Shown: positions 17,173 through 26,268 of the stretch, in pieces
Position numbering within the stretch: the first letter of the stretch is position 1
How the letters are laid out: every line of letters begins with the position of its first letter
Assembly (NCBI RefSeq): GCF_018324205.1
Contig: NZ_AP023356.1
Span: 1,736,001-1,800,000, forward strand
Length of the DNA: 64,000 bases
From: Actinoplanes ianthinogenes
GTDB taxonomy: Bacteria > Actinomycetota > Actinomycetes > Mycobacteriales > Micromonosporaceae
Direction: 5' to 3'
Notes under the pieces: model-generated
The model's input: only the letters and a program-made list of their open reading frames with translations
Database searches by the model: none
What the model was told of the DNA's origin: nothing
Translations under genes and position numbers: made by a program

Positions 17173-18566
17173 GGCACCGACACCGTAGCGCGCGTCGGCC
17201 CGCCGACCGGACTGTCGATCTCCAACCGCCCGCCGAAGGCCGCCATCCGCCGCGCGATGCCCAGCAACCCCGACCCCGCCGCAGCCGGGGAAGAGCCGCC
17301 GGCCGAGGAGGAGCCGCCGGCAAGGGACGAGCCGCCCGCCGAGGACGAACCGCCGGCAAGGGACGAGCCGCCGGCGCCGGACGACCTCGGCACCGCGGCA
17401 GGCGAGGCGACGCCACCGACGCCGTCATCGGTCACGGAGGCGGTGAGTGTCCGGTCCGCATAACCGAGATCGACCAGCACACACGTGGCGTGCGCATGCT
17501 TGGCGACATTCGTCAGCAGCTCGGCGACCGCGAAATACATCGCCGACTCCACCGGGCGCTCCGGCCGCGCGGGGACCGCGGCGTGCACCGTCACCTCGAC
17601 CGGCACGTCCAGCGCCAGCGCCCGCACCGCGTCCACCAGCCCTCGCTCCACCAGCACCGGTGGATTGATCCCGCGAACCAGCGACCGCAACTCCTCCAGC
17701 GCCGCCCGCGACGACGCCCGCGCCTCCGCCAGGATCGCCTTGGCCGCCTCCGGATCCGCGTCGACCATGCGCTCGGCCGCCTGCATCGACATCCCCATCG
17801 CCACCAGCCGCGCCTGCGCCCCGTCGTGCAGCCCACGCTCGATCCGCTCCAGCTCGGCCGCCTGCGTCTGCGTCAGATCCGCCTGCAACGTCTCCAGCTC
17901 CCGCAGCCGCGTCCCGGCATTGGGCCCGAGGAACCGGACCGCGACCGGCCGGAAGATCCGCCCCGCTGACGCCCCGGCCACGAGGGACAAGACCAAGATC
18001 AAGACACCGATTACGGTACGCCCGGAGCCCGCCAGCCACACCCCCACGCCCGCCGCGACCGGTGGCAGCGCCGTCACCGGGAACACGGTCACTCCCGCCA
18101 CGAGCGCCCACAGCCCGTCCCACCTCACCTGCGGGTCGTGGAAGCGGGCGTTCATCACCGCCCGCCGACGGGCCTCCCGCTCCGACTTGTGGTACTCCCG
18201 GCCGTCCCACCAGTACCCGGTCGCCATCCGGGTGACCGGGGCGATCCCACCGTACGCAACCTCGAGCTCCAACCCGAGCCATCGGCGCGCCCGGCGGCGC
18301 GCCGCCTCCGCGAGCGGCCGGCTCGTCAGCGCGTGTGTCATCCAGAGCGCACCGGCGACCCACAGCAGCACCGCGAGCACCTGGCCGGCGGTGACCAGTC
18401 CGCGAACGATCAGCGGCGCGTGCATGTCGTCGGTCCACGTCGACGCGAACAGCGCGCCGAACCACCCGACCGTCACCCCGACCACCGGCAACGGCGCGGT
18501 GAGCGCGGCCAGCACCAGCGTCCGGCGCAGCCCCTCGCCGAACCGCCGCACCGCTCGGATCGCCAT
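17160..18566 (-). CDS. NarL-type sensor histidine kinase with Gly/Ser repeat inserted in the ATP lid
   Basis: The 468-residue kinase has four to five membrane helices in the first 210 residues, then HisKA_3 with the phospho-accepting His247 in LHDGAQARL, and an ATPase domain with the Asn box 'LLTNVAKHA' and DDGVGG. About 40 residues of Gly/Ser/Ala repeat separate DDGVGG from the next nucleotide-binding motif, SGLLGIARR; in relatives this gap is short. The start at 18566 is preferred over an ATG at 18593 because GGAGGAAG lies five bases before it. The signal is unknown. Confidence 0.92.
   Translation of the reverse strand: MAIRAVRRFGEGLRRTLVLAALTAPLPVVGVTVGWFGALFASTWTDDMHAPLIVRGLVTAGQVLAVLLWVAGALWMTHALTSRPLAEAARRRARRWLGLELEVAYGGIAPVTRMATGYWWDGREYHKSEREARRRAVMNARFHDPQVRWDGLWALVAGVTVFPVTALPPVAAGVGVWLAGSGRTVIGVLILVLSLVAGASAGRIFRPVAVRFLGPNAGTRLRELETLQADLTQTQAAELERIERGLHDGAQARLVAMGMSMQAAERMVDADPEAAKAILAEARASSRAALEELRSLVRGINPPVLVERGLVDAVRALALDVPVEVTVHAAVPARPERPVESAMYFAVAELLTNVAKHAHATCVLVDLGYADRTLTASVTDDGVGGVASPAAVPRSSGAGGSSLAGGSSSAGGSSLAGGSSSAGGSSPAAAGSGLLGIARRMAAFGGRLEIDSPVGGPTRATVSVPCVL
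17285..17382 (-). repeat. In-frame 36-bp tandem repeats in kinase gene
   Basis: About 2.5 copies with a 36-base period encode alternating GGSSLA and GGSSSA units in the kinase ATP-lid region. One full copy is 17314-17349 and a second begins at 17350. Confidence 0.75.
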
Positions 18567-18696
18567 CACTTCCTCCGTGTCCTGTGTCGACATGCTCAGC
18601 CGACATGGAAGAAGTTACGGCCGGCGGGCCACCGCGGACACCCGGCCAACCCCCGAACTCGGTGGGGCTGTCCCCACCGGGCATTTTCGTCCACCG

Positions 18697-18708
18697 TAAC
18701 CTAGGTTA
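18697..18708. promoter_or_regulatory. Perfect 12-bp palindrome TAACCTAGGTTA before PadR gene
   Basis: The palindrome ends nine bases before the ATG of the padR-like gene and overlaps any -10 element there. Its place and symmetry fit an autoregulatory PadR operator. Confidence 0.6.
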
Positions 18709-18717
18709 GAGTGGACT

Positions 18718-19233
18718 ATGTTCCTCGACATCCTGATCTTGAGTCACCTGCGGGGCGGGCCGATTCACGGTTACGAGCTGAAGCGCAAGGTCGCGGACAC
18801 CATCGCGGTCGCGCTGAACAACAACACGCTCTATCCGGCGCTGCGCCGCTTCGAGGCGGCCGGCGCGGTGACCAAGGTCGCCGAGCAGCAGGCCGGGCGG
18901 CCGCCGCGGCACGTCTACGAGATCACCGACGTGGGGCGGGAGCTGCTGCACGACATGATCGCGGAGCTGCCGCCGGAGCTGGCCGGGGACGAGGCCGAGT
19001 TCCTCACCCGGCTGGGCATGTTCGACGAGCTCACCCCGGACGAGCGCGGCGCCGTGCTGTCCGCCCGCGACCAGGCGCTCGCCCGCCGGTTGGAGCACCT
19101 CACCGGCCTGGCCGCCCGCGCCCGCGACAGCCGCAACAACCGCGACTGGGGCGGCCTGGTCACCGCCGAACTGATAGCCCGCGCCGAACGCGAACGCGCT
19201 TGGCTCGACGACCTGAAAAGGCGCTCGTCATGA
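18718..19233 (+). CDS. PadR-family transcriptional regulator
   Basis: The 171-residue protein has an N-terminal winged helix (about 1-85: 'ILSHLRGGPIHGYEL', 'NNNTLYPALRRFEAAG', 'RHVYEITDVG') and a C-terminal helical dimerisation region (about 90-170), so it is a full-length PadR of the Vinculin-like subclass. Its ATG is nine bases after a perfect palindrome. The stop overlaps the ATG of the MFS exporter gene, which makes it the probable local repressor of that pump, released by a pump substrate (inference from family and order). Confidence 0.94.
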   Translation: MFLDILILSHLRGGPIHGYELKRKVADTIAVALNNNTLYPALRRFEAAGAVTKVAEQQAGRPPRHVYEITDVGRELLHDMIAELPPELAGDEAEFLTRLGMFDELTPDERGAVLSARDQALARRLEHLTGLAARARDSRNNRDWGGLVTAELIARAERERAWLDDLKRRSS

Positions 19234-20834
19234 CCGACCGAACCGCCCGCAGTGCAGCGACACCCGAAACCACAAGCGGCGCGAAACGCGCGGAAGGCAC
19301 GATCGGCGGCCCGAGAGATGCCAGCGGCCCCGGACGCCCAGCCGGCGCGGAAGGCACGATCGGCGGCGCGGGAGATGCCAACGGCCCCGGACGCGCGGCC
19401 AGCGGCGCCGGAGCCGAGCCCGGCACAGGAGACGCCGGCGGGATCGGCGCGGACGAGGCCGGCACCGGACGGGCCGGGCGGCTCGGGCCGATGGCACAAC
19501 TGGGCCTGATGATCGGCCCGGTGTTGACGATGGTCGACTCCAGCATCGTGAACGTCGCCGTCGCGGACATCGGACGGGAGCTGCACGCCACCCTCGACGG
19601 CGTGCAGTGGGTCGTCAGCGGCTACCTGCTGGCGCTCGCGGCCGGTCTCGCCGCCAGCGCCTTCCTGGCTCGCCGCTTCGGCACCCTCCGGACGTACCTG
19701 ATCGCCCTCGTCGGCTTCGTCGCCGCCTCCGCCGCCTGTGCCGCCGCACCCACCGTGCCGATTCTGATCACCGCCCGCGCCGCGCAGGGTCTGCTCGGCG
19801 CCCCGCTCGTCCCGCTCGCGATGACCCTGCTGCTCGGCCGGCAGGGCAAGGCCCGGCGCATCCCGATCGCGGCCGGCCTGCTGTTCTTCCTCGCTCCGGC
19901 GCTCGGCCCGACCCTCGGCGGCGTGCTCGTCGCGGCGGGCGGCTGGCCGTGGATCTTCCTGGTCAACGTGCCGATCGGGATCGTCGGGCTGCTCGGCCTG
20001 CGGCGCGTCCCGGCCGGCGCGGCGCCGCCCGCCGACCCGGCCGCGCGGTTCGACCCGTTCGGGCTCACGCTGCTCGCGGCCGGGCTGACGGCCACCCTCT
20101 ACGGGGTCAGCCGCGCACCGATCACCGGCTGGCACAGCCCGCTGGTGATCAGCACGATCGGCGGCGGCCTGGCGCTGCTCGCCGGCTACCTGCGGTGGGC
20201 GTCCCGCCGCACCCAACCGGCCGTCGACCTGGCGCTGCTGCGGCACCGCCAGTCCCGGCTTGCGCTCACGCTCAGCGTGGTGTCGTCGGTGGTCGCCTAT
20301 GCCGCGGTCTTCCTGCTCCCGGTCTTCACCCAGGCGGTGCAGGGGCACTCCACCCTGGCCACCGGCCTCGCGCTGCTCCCGCAAGGACTGATCACCGGGG
20401 TCGGCACCGCGATCGGGCAGCGGCTGGCCACCCGGATCTCGGTGCGCACCCTGGTCACCGGCGGGTTCCTGGTCCTCGGCGCGACCAGTGCCGGGCTGTT
20501 GCTGCTCCAGGCGGACACACCGCTCTGGGTGACCGCGATCATCCTGTCCGGGCGGGCCGTGGCGATCGGGTTCGGCATCACCCCGCTGCTGTTCGCGATG
20601 CTCGCCCCGCTCGGCGACACGCAGCTGGCCGACGGCAACACCATCTTCAACATCACGCAGCGGCTCGGCGGGGCGCTCGGCGTCAGCCTGCTCTCCACGC
20701 TGTACGCGGCGCAGGTCGCGGCCACCGATCCGGTGACCGGATTTCATCACATCGGAGTGATCCTCACCGGGGTCGCGCTCGGCGCCGCGCTGCTGGCGCT
20801 GCTGCTCGCCCCGATCCGGCAACCAAGCACCTGA
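19230..20834 (+). CDS. MFS multidrug exporter (DHA2/EmrB-QacA type) with repetitive N-terminal extension
   Basis: The 534-residue protein has a hydrophilic Gly/Ala-rich N-terminus of about 85 residues, including two 19-residue repeats. A DHA2-type 14-helix transporter follows: 'MVDSSIVNVAVADIGREL' in helix 1, QWVVSGYLLALA in helix 2, and the motif-C-like 'APALGPTLGGVLV'. It would expel hydrophobic drugs by proton antiport. The ATG overlaps the padR stop, which supports co-regulation. An internal start near 19490 (MAQLGL) would give a normal-length transporter without the repeats. Confidence 0.93.
   Translation: MTDRTARSAATPETTSGAKRAEGTIGGPRDASGPGRPAGAEGTIGGAGDANGPGRAASGAGAEPGTGDAGGIGADEAGTGRAGRLGPMAQLGLMIGPVLTMVDSSIVNVAVADIGRELHATLDGVQWVVSGYLLALAAGLAASAFLARRFGTLRTYLIALVGFVAASAACAAAPTVPILITARAAQGLLGAPLVPLAMTLLLGRQGKARRIPIAAGLLFFLAPALGPTLGGVLVAAGGWPWIFLVNVPIGIVGLLGLRRVPAGAAPPADPAARFDPFGLTLLAAGLTATLYGVSRAPITGWHSPLVISTIGGGLALLAGYLRWASRRTQPAVDLALLRHRQSRLALTLSVVSSVVAYAAVFLLPVFTQAVQGHSTLATGLALLPQGLITGVGTAIGQRLATRISVRTLVTGGFLVLGATSAGLLLLQADTPLWVTAIILSGRAVAIGFGITPLLFAMLAPLGDTQLADGNTIFNITQRLGGALGVSLLSTLYAAQVAATDPVTGFHHIGVILTGVALGAALLALLLAPIRQPST
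19288..19405 (+). repeat. Two 57-bp direct repeats in MFS exporter N-terminus
   Basis: Copies begin near 19288 and 19345 and encode AEGTIGG followed by an Asp/Gly/Pro-rich dozen residues. The 57-base period keeps the frame. Confidence 0.75.
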
Positions 20835-20853
20835 CCGGATCGTTTCCGGACAC

Positions 20854-21765
20854 GTGAGCCTCGCGATCTTGCTATCCACCATCCTGCTGGCAGCGCCTGC
20901 ACCCCACCGATCGGAGATGTCGGATCTGCACTGCACCGGTGATCCCTCCGCCAGTGCCCGGGCCGGCCGCACCCCGGTCCTGCTGATCCACGGCACCACC
21001 TCGAACTCCCGGGCCAACTTCTCCTGGAACTGGGCCCGGGCCTTCGACCGGGAGGGCCGCGCGCACTGCGAGATCGATCTGCCGGACAGCGGCAACGGCG
21101 ACATCCAGGTCGCCGCCGAGCGGGTCACCCACGCCATCCGGCACCTGCACCGCGCCGCCGGGGCGAAGATCGACCTGGTCGGGCACAGCCAGGGCGGGAT
21201 GATCGGCCGCTGGGCGCTGAAGTACCACCCGGACACCCGCCGGATGGTCGACGACTACGTCTCGCTGGCCGCGTCGAACCACGGGACGCGGGAGTTCGAC
21301 GTGCAGTGCGCGGCGCAGACGGTGTGCTCGGCGGCGTACTGGCAGCAGCGGGCCGGATCGGCTTTCCTGTCCGCGCTCAACCGTGGCCCGCAGACCTGGC
21401 CCGGCATCGATTACACCCAGCTGTACACCCGGTACGACGAGATCATCCTGTCCTACCGCCGGTCGGCGCTGCCGCCCGCGCGCAACGTCAGCAACGTCGC
21501 GGTCCAGGAGCTCTGCCCGGCCGAGACGGTGGAGCACTTCGGGATGGCGTACGACAACGCGGCCTGGCTGCTCGGCATCGACGCGATCCGGCACCCCGGC
21601 CCGGCCCGGCTGTCCCGGGTGAGCCGGGCGACCTGTGGCCGGCCGCTGATGCCCGCCGTCGACCCGTTCCAGTTCCCGTCGAACGCGTCCGCCGCCCTGG
21701 TGCAGAGCGCCCGCTCGATGCTGACCACCCCACAGCTGCGCGCGGAGCCACCCCTGCGGCGGTAA
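20854..21765 (+). CDS. Secreted triacylglycerol-lipase-like alpha/beta hydrolase
   Basis: The 303-residue protein starts at GTG with a short hydrophobic signal (about 1-17). 'PVLLIHGTTSNSRANF' is the oxyanion-loop region. GHSQGG carries the nucleophile Ser112, and the fold resembles lipase class 2 (EstA/LipA-type). Later motifs include 'SLAASNHGT' and a probable catalytic Asp/His pair near 'VEHFGMAYD'. Several cysteines fit an extracellular enzyme. It follows the exporter gene by 19 bases but has no obvious functional tie to it. Confidence 0.9.
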   Translation: MSLAILLSTILLAAPAPHRSEMSDLHCTGDPSASARAGRTPVLLIHGTTSNSRANFSWNWARAFDREGRAHCEIDLPDSGNGDIQVAAERVTHAIRHLHRAAGAKIDLVGHSQGGMIGRWALKYHPDTRRMVDDYVSLAASNHGTREFDVQCAAQTVCSAAYWQQRAGSAFLSALNRGPQTWPGIDYTQLYTRYDEIILSYRRSALPPARNVSNVAVQELCPAETVEHFGMAYDNAAWLLGIDAIRHPGPARLSRVSRATCGRPLMPAVDPFQFPSNASAALVQSARSMLTTPQLRAEPPLRR

Positions 21766-21799
21766 ACGCCTTGACTTCAACCAAGGGTGAAATGCCACG

Positions 21800-23671
21800 G
21801 TGGCCCGCATGAGCATGGAGATGGCCGCCTGGAATTCGATGTATCACGCGATGAACCAGCAGGACGACAAACGTCCGTTCTCGCTGGCGACGTTACGGCG
21901 GATAGCCCGGTTCGCCCGGCCACACCGCCGGGCGCTCACCGGGTTCCTGCTGATCAGCGTGGTCACCGCGTTCCTCGCGGTGGCGAGCCCGGTGCTGGCC
22001 GGCCGGGTGGTCGACGCGATCGTCGAGGGCCGGGACACCGAGCTGGTGGTGAAGCTGGCGGTGGCGATCGCGGTGGTCGCGCTCGGCGAGTCCGGGCTCG
22101 GCCTGGTGCAGCGCTGGTTCTCCGCGCGGATCGGTGAGGGGCTGATCCTCGACCTGCGTACCGCCGTCTTCGACCACGTGCAACGGATGCCGATCGCGTT
22201 CTTCACCCGGACCCGCACCGGCGCGCTGGTCAGCCGGCTCAACAACGACGTGATCGGCGCGCAGCGGGCGTTCAGCGACACCCTCTCCGGCGTGGTCGGC
22301 AACCTGGTCACGCTGATCCTCACGCTGATCGTGATGGTCGGCATCTCCTGGCAGATCACCCTGCTGGCGCTGGCCCTGCTGCCGATCTTCGTGCTGCCGG
22401 CGCGGCGGATGGGCGGCCGCCTGGCCAAGCTGGAGCGGGAGGCCGCCGAGCACAACGCGGCGATGAACACCCAGATGACCGAGCGCTTCTCGGCGCCCGG
22501 CGCCACCCTGGTCAAGCTCTACGGCCGCCCGGAGGCGGAGTCGGCCGAGTTCGCCGCCCGGGCCCGCCGGGTCCGCGACATCGGGGTGCGCACCGCGATG
22601 GCCCAGTGGGTGTTCCTGACCGCGCTGGTGTCGGTCTCCGGGCTGGCGGTGGCCCTGGTCTACGGCCTCGGCGGGTACTACGCGCTGCGCGGCACCCTCG
22701 ACCCCGGCAACGTGGTCGCCCTCGCCATCCTGCTCACCCGGCTGTACGCCCCGCTCACCTCGCTGGCCAGCGCCCGGGTCGAGGTGATGAGCGCACTGGT
22801 CAGCTTCGAGCGGGTCTTCGAGGTGCTCGACCTGAAGCCGCTGATCGAGGAGAAGCCGGACGCCCGGGCGGTGCCGGACGGGCCGGTGTCGGTCGAGTTC
22901 GACGCGGTGACGTTCGCCTATCCGTCGGCCGATCAGGTGTCGCTGGCGTCGCTGGAGGAGGTGGCCACGCTGGACACCCGGGGCGGCGCGGAGGTGCTGC
23001 ACGGGGTGTCGTTCAAGGCCGAGCCGGGACAGATGGTGGCCCTGGTCGGCTCGTCCGGGGCGGGGAAGTCGACGATGGCGAGCCTGCTCCCCCGGCTCTA
23101 CGACGCCGGGTCCGGAGCGGTCCGGCTGGCCGGGGTGGACGTGCGCGACCTGACCGCCGGGTCGCTGCGGTCCACGCTCGGCATGGTCACCCAGGACGGG
23201 CACCTGTTCCACGACTCGGTGCGGGCGAACCTGCTGCTGGCCCGCCCGGAGGCGACCGAGGAGGAAATCTGGGAGGTGCTGCGCCGGGCGCACGTCGCCG
23301 ACCTGATCGCCTCGCTCCCGGACGGACTGGACACGGTCATCGGCGAGCGCGGGTACCGGCTGTCCGGCGGCGAGCGCCAGCGCCTCACCATCGCCCGGCT
23401 GCTGCTGGCCCGCCCGCGGGTGGTGGTCCTCGACGAGGCCACCGCGCACCTGGACTCGACCTCCGAGCAGGCCGTCCAGGCCGCGCTGGGTGAGGCGCTG
23501 GCCGGGCGTACCGCGGTGGTCATCGCGCACCGGCTCTCCACGGTCCGGGCCGCCGACCAGATCCTGGTGATCGAGGACGGCCGGGTCGTCGAGCGCGGCA
23601 CCCACCCGGAGCTGCTCGACGCCGGCGGCCGTTACGAGGAGCTGTACCGCACTCAGTTCGCCGCGGTCTGA
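21800..23671 (+). CDS. ABC exporter, fused membrane and ATPase domains, all motifs intact
   Basis: The 623-residue half-transporter has a six-helix membrane domain (about 40-340) and an ATPase domain (about 355-620). The P-loop GSSGAGKST (Lys423), [19 protein letters not shown] and IAHRLST are all complete, so it could work as a homodimer, unlike the pair at 2-5.5 kb. The ATPase domain has an insert of about 20 residues before 'VLHGVSF'. The GTG start is used; ATG codons three and five codons later are alternatives. Its end overlaps the convergent monooxygenase gene by 19 bases. Substrate unknown. Confidence 0.94.
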   Translation: MARMSMEMAAWNSMYHAMNQQDDKRPFSLATLRRIARFARPHRRALTGFLLISVVTAFLAVASPVLAGRVVDAIVEGRDTELVVKLAVAIAVVALGESGLGLVQRWFSARIGEGLILDLRTAVFDHVQRMPIAFFTRTRTGALVSRLNNDVIGAQRAFSDTLSGVVGNLVTLILTLIVMVGISWQITLLALALLPIFVLPARRMGGRLAKLEREAAEHNAAMNTQMTERFSAPGATLVKLYGRPEAESAEFAARARRVRDIGVRTAMAQWVFLTALVSVSGLAVALVYGLGGYYALRGTLDPGNVVALAILLTRLYAPLTSLASARVEVMSALVSFERVFEVLDLKPLIEEKPDARAVPDGPVSVEFDAVTFAYPSADQVSLASLEEVATLDTRGGAEVLHGVSFKAEPGQMVALVGSSGAGKSTMASLLPRLYDAGSGAVRLAGVDVRDLTAGSLRSTLGMVTQDGHLFHDSVRANLLLARPEATEEEIWEVLRRAHVADLIASLPDGLDTVIGERGYRLSGGERQRLTIARLLLARPRVVVLDEATAHLDSTSEQAVQAALGEALAGRTAVVIAHRLSTVRAADQILVIEDGRVVERGTHPELLDAGGRYEELYRTQFAAV

Positions 23672-24861
23672 TCCCGGAAGCCGTCGGGGCGGATCCGCAC
23701 CCCGTCGATCACCTTGCGGCGGCCGTCGTGCAGCAGGCTGAAATCCAGGCCGGGCACGCGGTCGCCGTGGTCGAGGCCGGCCACCCGCGCGGCCAGGGCG
23801 TGGGCGTCGACCAGCTCGGCGAAGATCTCCCGCATCGCGATCACGTCCTCGTCCTGCAGGAACAGCACGCCCTGCGCCCGGCTCGCCTGCAGGACCCGGA
23901 CCGCGACCGGATGCCGCTCGGCGTGGTAGGTGTCGAGCAGTTCGTCACCGGACTCGCCGCGGATCACCTCGGCCAGCTTCCAGCCCAGGTTGAACGCGTC
24001 CTGCAGGCCGAGGTTCAGCCCCTGGCCGCCGGCCGGCGAGTGGATGTGCGCCGCGTCGCCGGCCAGGAACACCCGGCCTGACCGATACCGCGCAGCCTGC
24101 CGGGTGGCGTCGGTGAACCGGCTGGCCCACCGCACCTCGCCCAGCGTCAGCCCGTCCCGGGCCAGCGCGCCGGCCAGCTCACGGTCCGGGATCGGGTCGT
24201 CGCGCCCGGCCGCGGTCTGCTCCGGACCGGCCGCCAGCATCCGGAAGACGCCGTCGCCGAGCGGCAGCACGCTCAGCAGGCCGTCGCCCCTCGGCGCCGG
24301 CAACTCCCAGTCCGTCGGGCCGCCGTCGGCCAGTGTCACGTCCGCCACCAGCGCACACACCCGTGCGTCCCGGCCTTCAAAGGCAACACCCGACTGCTTG
24401 CGTACGACACTCCGCGCGCCGTCGCAACCGACCAGGAAGGACGCGGTCGCCCCGTCGACCGTCACCGCCTCCGCGTCCTGGTGGAACGCGGTCACCGCGG
24501 TGTCGTAGCGGATCTCGGCACCGAGGGAGGTCGCCCACTCGGCCAGCCGCTCCTCGACGCGAGCCTGCGGGATGCCGACCTGGTAGGGGAACGGCGTGTC
24601 CAGTTCCGCATAGTCGAGCGGGATGCCGGCGAAATGGCCGTGGGGCAGCAGCACGGGCGCTTTCGCCAGGATGTCGTCGAGCAGGCCCCGCGAGGCGAGC
24701 ACCTCGGCCGAGCGGGGCTGGAGGTTGAGCGCCTTGGACTGGCCGGTGCGGGCGGTCAGCTTCTCCAGCACGGCCACCCGGGCTCCGCCGAGGGCCAGCT
24801 CGCCGGCGAGCATCAGCCCGGTCGGCCCGGCCCCGGCAATGATCACGTCGTAGTGGCTCAC
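23653..24861 (-). CDS. FAD-dependent aromatic monooxygenase (RdmE/PgaE-like)
   Basis: The 402-residue protein is a class A flavin hydroxylase. GAGPTGLMLAGELA at the N-terminus is the FAD-binding GxGxxG fold. The segment around 'VGCDGARSVVR' is the DG motif that binds both FAD and NAD(P)H, and 'RVFLAGDAAHIHSPAGGQG' is the GD motif. Relatives hydroxylate or inactivate aromatic polyketides, including anthracyclines and tetracyclines. It lacks the thioredoxin-like C-terminal domain of longer members. The GTG overlaps the stop of the membrane-protein gene (GTGA), and a TetR gene lies upstream, so an inducible detoxification role is plausible (inference). Confidence 0.92.
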   Translation of the reverse strand: MSHYDVIIAGAGPTGLMLAGELALGGARVAVLEKLTARTGQSKALNLQPRSAEVLASRGLLDDILAKAPVLLPHGHFAGIPLDYAELDTPFPYQVGIPQARVEERLAEWATSLGAEIRYDTAVTAFHQDAEAVTVDGATASFLVGCDGARSVVRKQSGVAFEGRDARVCALVADVTLADGGPTDWELPAPRGDGLLSVLPLGDGVFRMLAAGPEQTAAGRDDPIPDRELAGALARDGLTLGEVRWASRFTDATRQAARYRSGRVFLAGDAAHIHSPAGGQGLNLGLQDAFNLGWKLAEVIRGESGDELLDTYHAERHPVAVRVLQASRAQGVLFLQDEDVIAMREIFAELVDAHALAARVAGLDHGDRVPGLDFSLLHDGRRKVIDGVRIRPDGFRDQTAAN

Positions 24862-25520
24862 GCGCGCAGATCCTTCCTCTTCGTGTAATACAGGTGGAAG
24901 ACCAGGGTGGGGACGAGGATCACCGGCCAGGCGGCGTTGAGGACGGCGGGGGCCAGGTCGAGCGGCAGCAGGTAGGCCGCGAGGATCGTGACGACCACGT
25001 TGAGCAGGGTGGCGCAGCCCCAGACGAAGGTGAGCAGCCGCAGCGCGCGCCGGAAGTCGTGGTCCGTGTCCCACCTGGCCTCCCAGGCGCGCAGACCGTC
25101 CGGGCCGACCTTGGCGAGCACGAACGCGCGGATCAGGACCATCAGCGCGGGGCGGCCGAACCAGACCGAGGCGAGCAGCCAGACGCCGATCAGGCCACCG
25201 ATCAGGCCGGCCCAGGCGTCGCGGATCAGCATGGTGCGCGGGTCGCCGGTCATCGCCGAGACGCCGACGCTGAGGGCGACGGCGGAGAGCACGAAGAGGG
25301 CCAGGAAGTCGACCCGGCGGGAGCGGACCAGGCGGACGATCACCACCACGGCGGGGACCGCGGCGGAGAACAGCAGCGACCACCACTGGTCGACGCCGGC
25401 GGCGCGCAGGCCGTAGTAGACGGCCAGGGGCAGTCCGAAGTCGATCAGCAGGGGCAGCAGGAGTGTGCTGCGGCTCGGCGTCTTCACGGGCTTCTTCGCC
25501 GGGGCGGCGGGCGCGGTCAT
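24858..25520 (-). CDS. Multi-pass membrane protein, possibly VC0807/DUF3159-like
   Basis: The 220-residue protein has five or six hydrophobic helices (from about residue 22 to 205). Polar residues between them ('GDPRTMLIRDAWAGLIGGL', 'FWG/WGCATLLN') resemble small actinobacterial membrane proteins of the VC0807 or DUF3159 type; this is from memory. It sits between TetR and the flavin monooxygenase and overlaps the latter, which suggests a joint function, perhaps transport or membrane anchoring. Confidence 0.85.
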   Translation of the reverse strand: MTAPAAPAKKPVKTPSRSTLLLPLLIDFGLPLAVYYGLRAAGVDQWWSLLFSAAVPAVVVIVRLVRSRRVDFLALFVLSAVALSVGVSAMTGDPRTMLIRDAWAGLIGGLIGVWLLASVWFGRPALMVLIRAFVLAKVGPDGLRAWEARWDTDHDFRRALRLLTFVWGCATLLNVVVTILAAYLLPLDLAPAVLNAAWPVILVPTLVFHLYYTKRKDLRA

Positions 25521-25640
25521 GCGGGAATCCCTTCGGGTGACGGTTTCTCGCCGGTGATCGGCGCGGTTACGCAGGAATCCCGTCAGGTGACGGGCTTTTC
25601 GCCGGTGATCGGCGCGGTCACGCGGGATCCCTCCGGGTGG
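25518..25640. repeat. Tandem repeat of about 51 bp, 2.4 copies, between TetR and membrane-protein genes
   Basis: Units begin near 25518, 25569 and 25619 (partial). Each contains GGAATCCC or GGGATCCC, a TGACGG stretch and the shared core CGCCGGTGATCGGCGCGGT. The first unit includes the start codon of the membrane-protein gene and the last includes the end of the TetR gene. Confidence 0.75.
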
Positions 25641-26217
25641 CTCGGGTGAAGAGGGCGGTCAGTTCGGCCGCGTAGGCGTGCGGGTCCAGGTCGGGGCGGG
25701 TGGCGGCGGCGTCGATCGCGGCGCGCACGGTGGCCGCCATGACGACCGGGTCGAACTGGCGGAACTCACCCGCCTCCTGGCCCTCCCGGAACATCGCGGC
25801 CAACCGGGACTCCGGGTCGTCGACCTCCTCCGGGCGCACCAGCGGGGCGCCGTCGTCGGTGCGCGCGCTCGTCGCGATCTCCAGGTAGGCCCGGATGGCG
25901 GCCGGCCGCTCGGCGAAGAACTCCAGGTTCGACTCGATGTACGTCGCCAGGAGCTCGGAACGGTCGCCGGTGACCGCCCGGAGCCGCTTGCCCATGAAGT
26001 CGGCGGCCTCGGCGAAGACGGCGGTGACGACGGCACGGACCAGGTCGGCCTTGTCGTCGAAGTGATACGAGATCAGGCGGGTGCTGCTGATCCCGGCCCG
26101 CTTGGCGATCCGGGCGAAGGAGGCGTTGCCATAACCCAGCTCGGCGATGGTCTCGATCGCGGCGGTGACGATCTGGGCCCGCCGGGCACCGGCCGCCACC
26201 GACTCGTTTACTCGCAT
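25618..26217 (-). CDS. TetR-family transcriptional repressor
   Basis: The 199-residue protein has the TetR helix-turn-helix at about residues 10-58 ('TAAIETIAELGYGNASFARIAKRAGISSTRLISYHF', given here only as landmark endpoints TAAIETI and ISYHF) and a C-terminal ligand domain. The ATG at 26217 is placed by a leaderless promoter: TTGACG at 26248-26253, 17-base spacer, TAAAAA at 26225-26230, seven bases to the ATG. Two copies of TTACTCGCATGAGTAA cover that promoter. It probably represses itself and the monooxygenase genes downstream. Confidence 0.93.
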   Translation of the reverse strand: MRVNESVAAGARRAQIVTAAIETIAELGYGNASFARIAKRAGISSTRLISYHFDDKADLVRAVVTAVFAEAADFMGKRLRAVTGDRSELLATYIESNLEFFAERPAAIRAYLEIATSARTDDGAPLVRPEEVDDPESRLAAMFREGQEAGEFRQFDPVVMAATVRAAIDAAATRPDLDPHAYAAELTALFTRATRRDPA

Positions 26218-26253
26218 GAGTAAATTTTTACTCGCATGAGTAATCCCCGTCAA
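26208..26253 (-). promoter_or_regulatory. Leaderless TetR promoter with twin palindromic operators
   Basis: TTACTCGCATGAGTAA occurs at 26208-26223 and 26228-26243; arms TTACTC/GAGTAA are perfect and centres are 20 bases apart. One copy covers the -10/spacer and the other covers the transcription start and ATG. This geometry predicts tight autorepression. Confidence 0.75.
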
Positions 26254-26268
26254 CCCCCTCCGCTTGCG

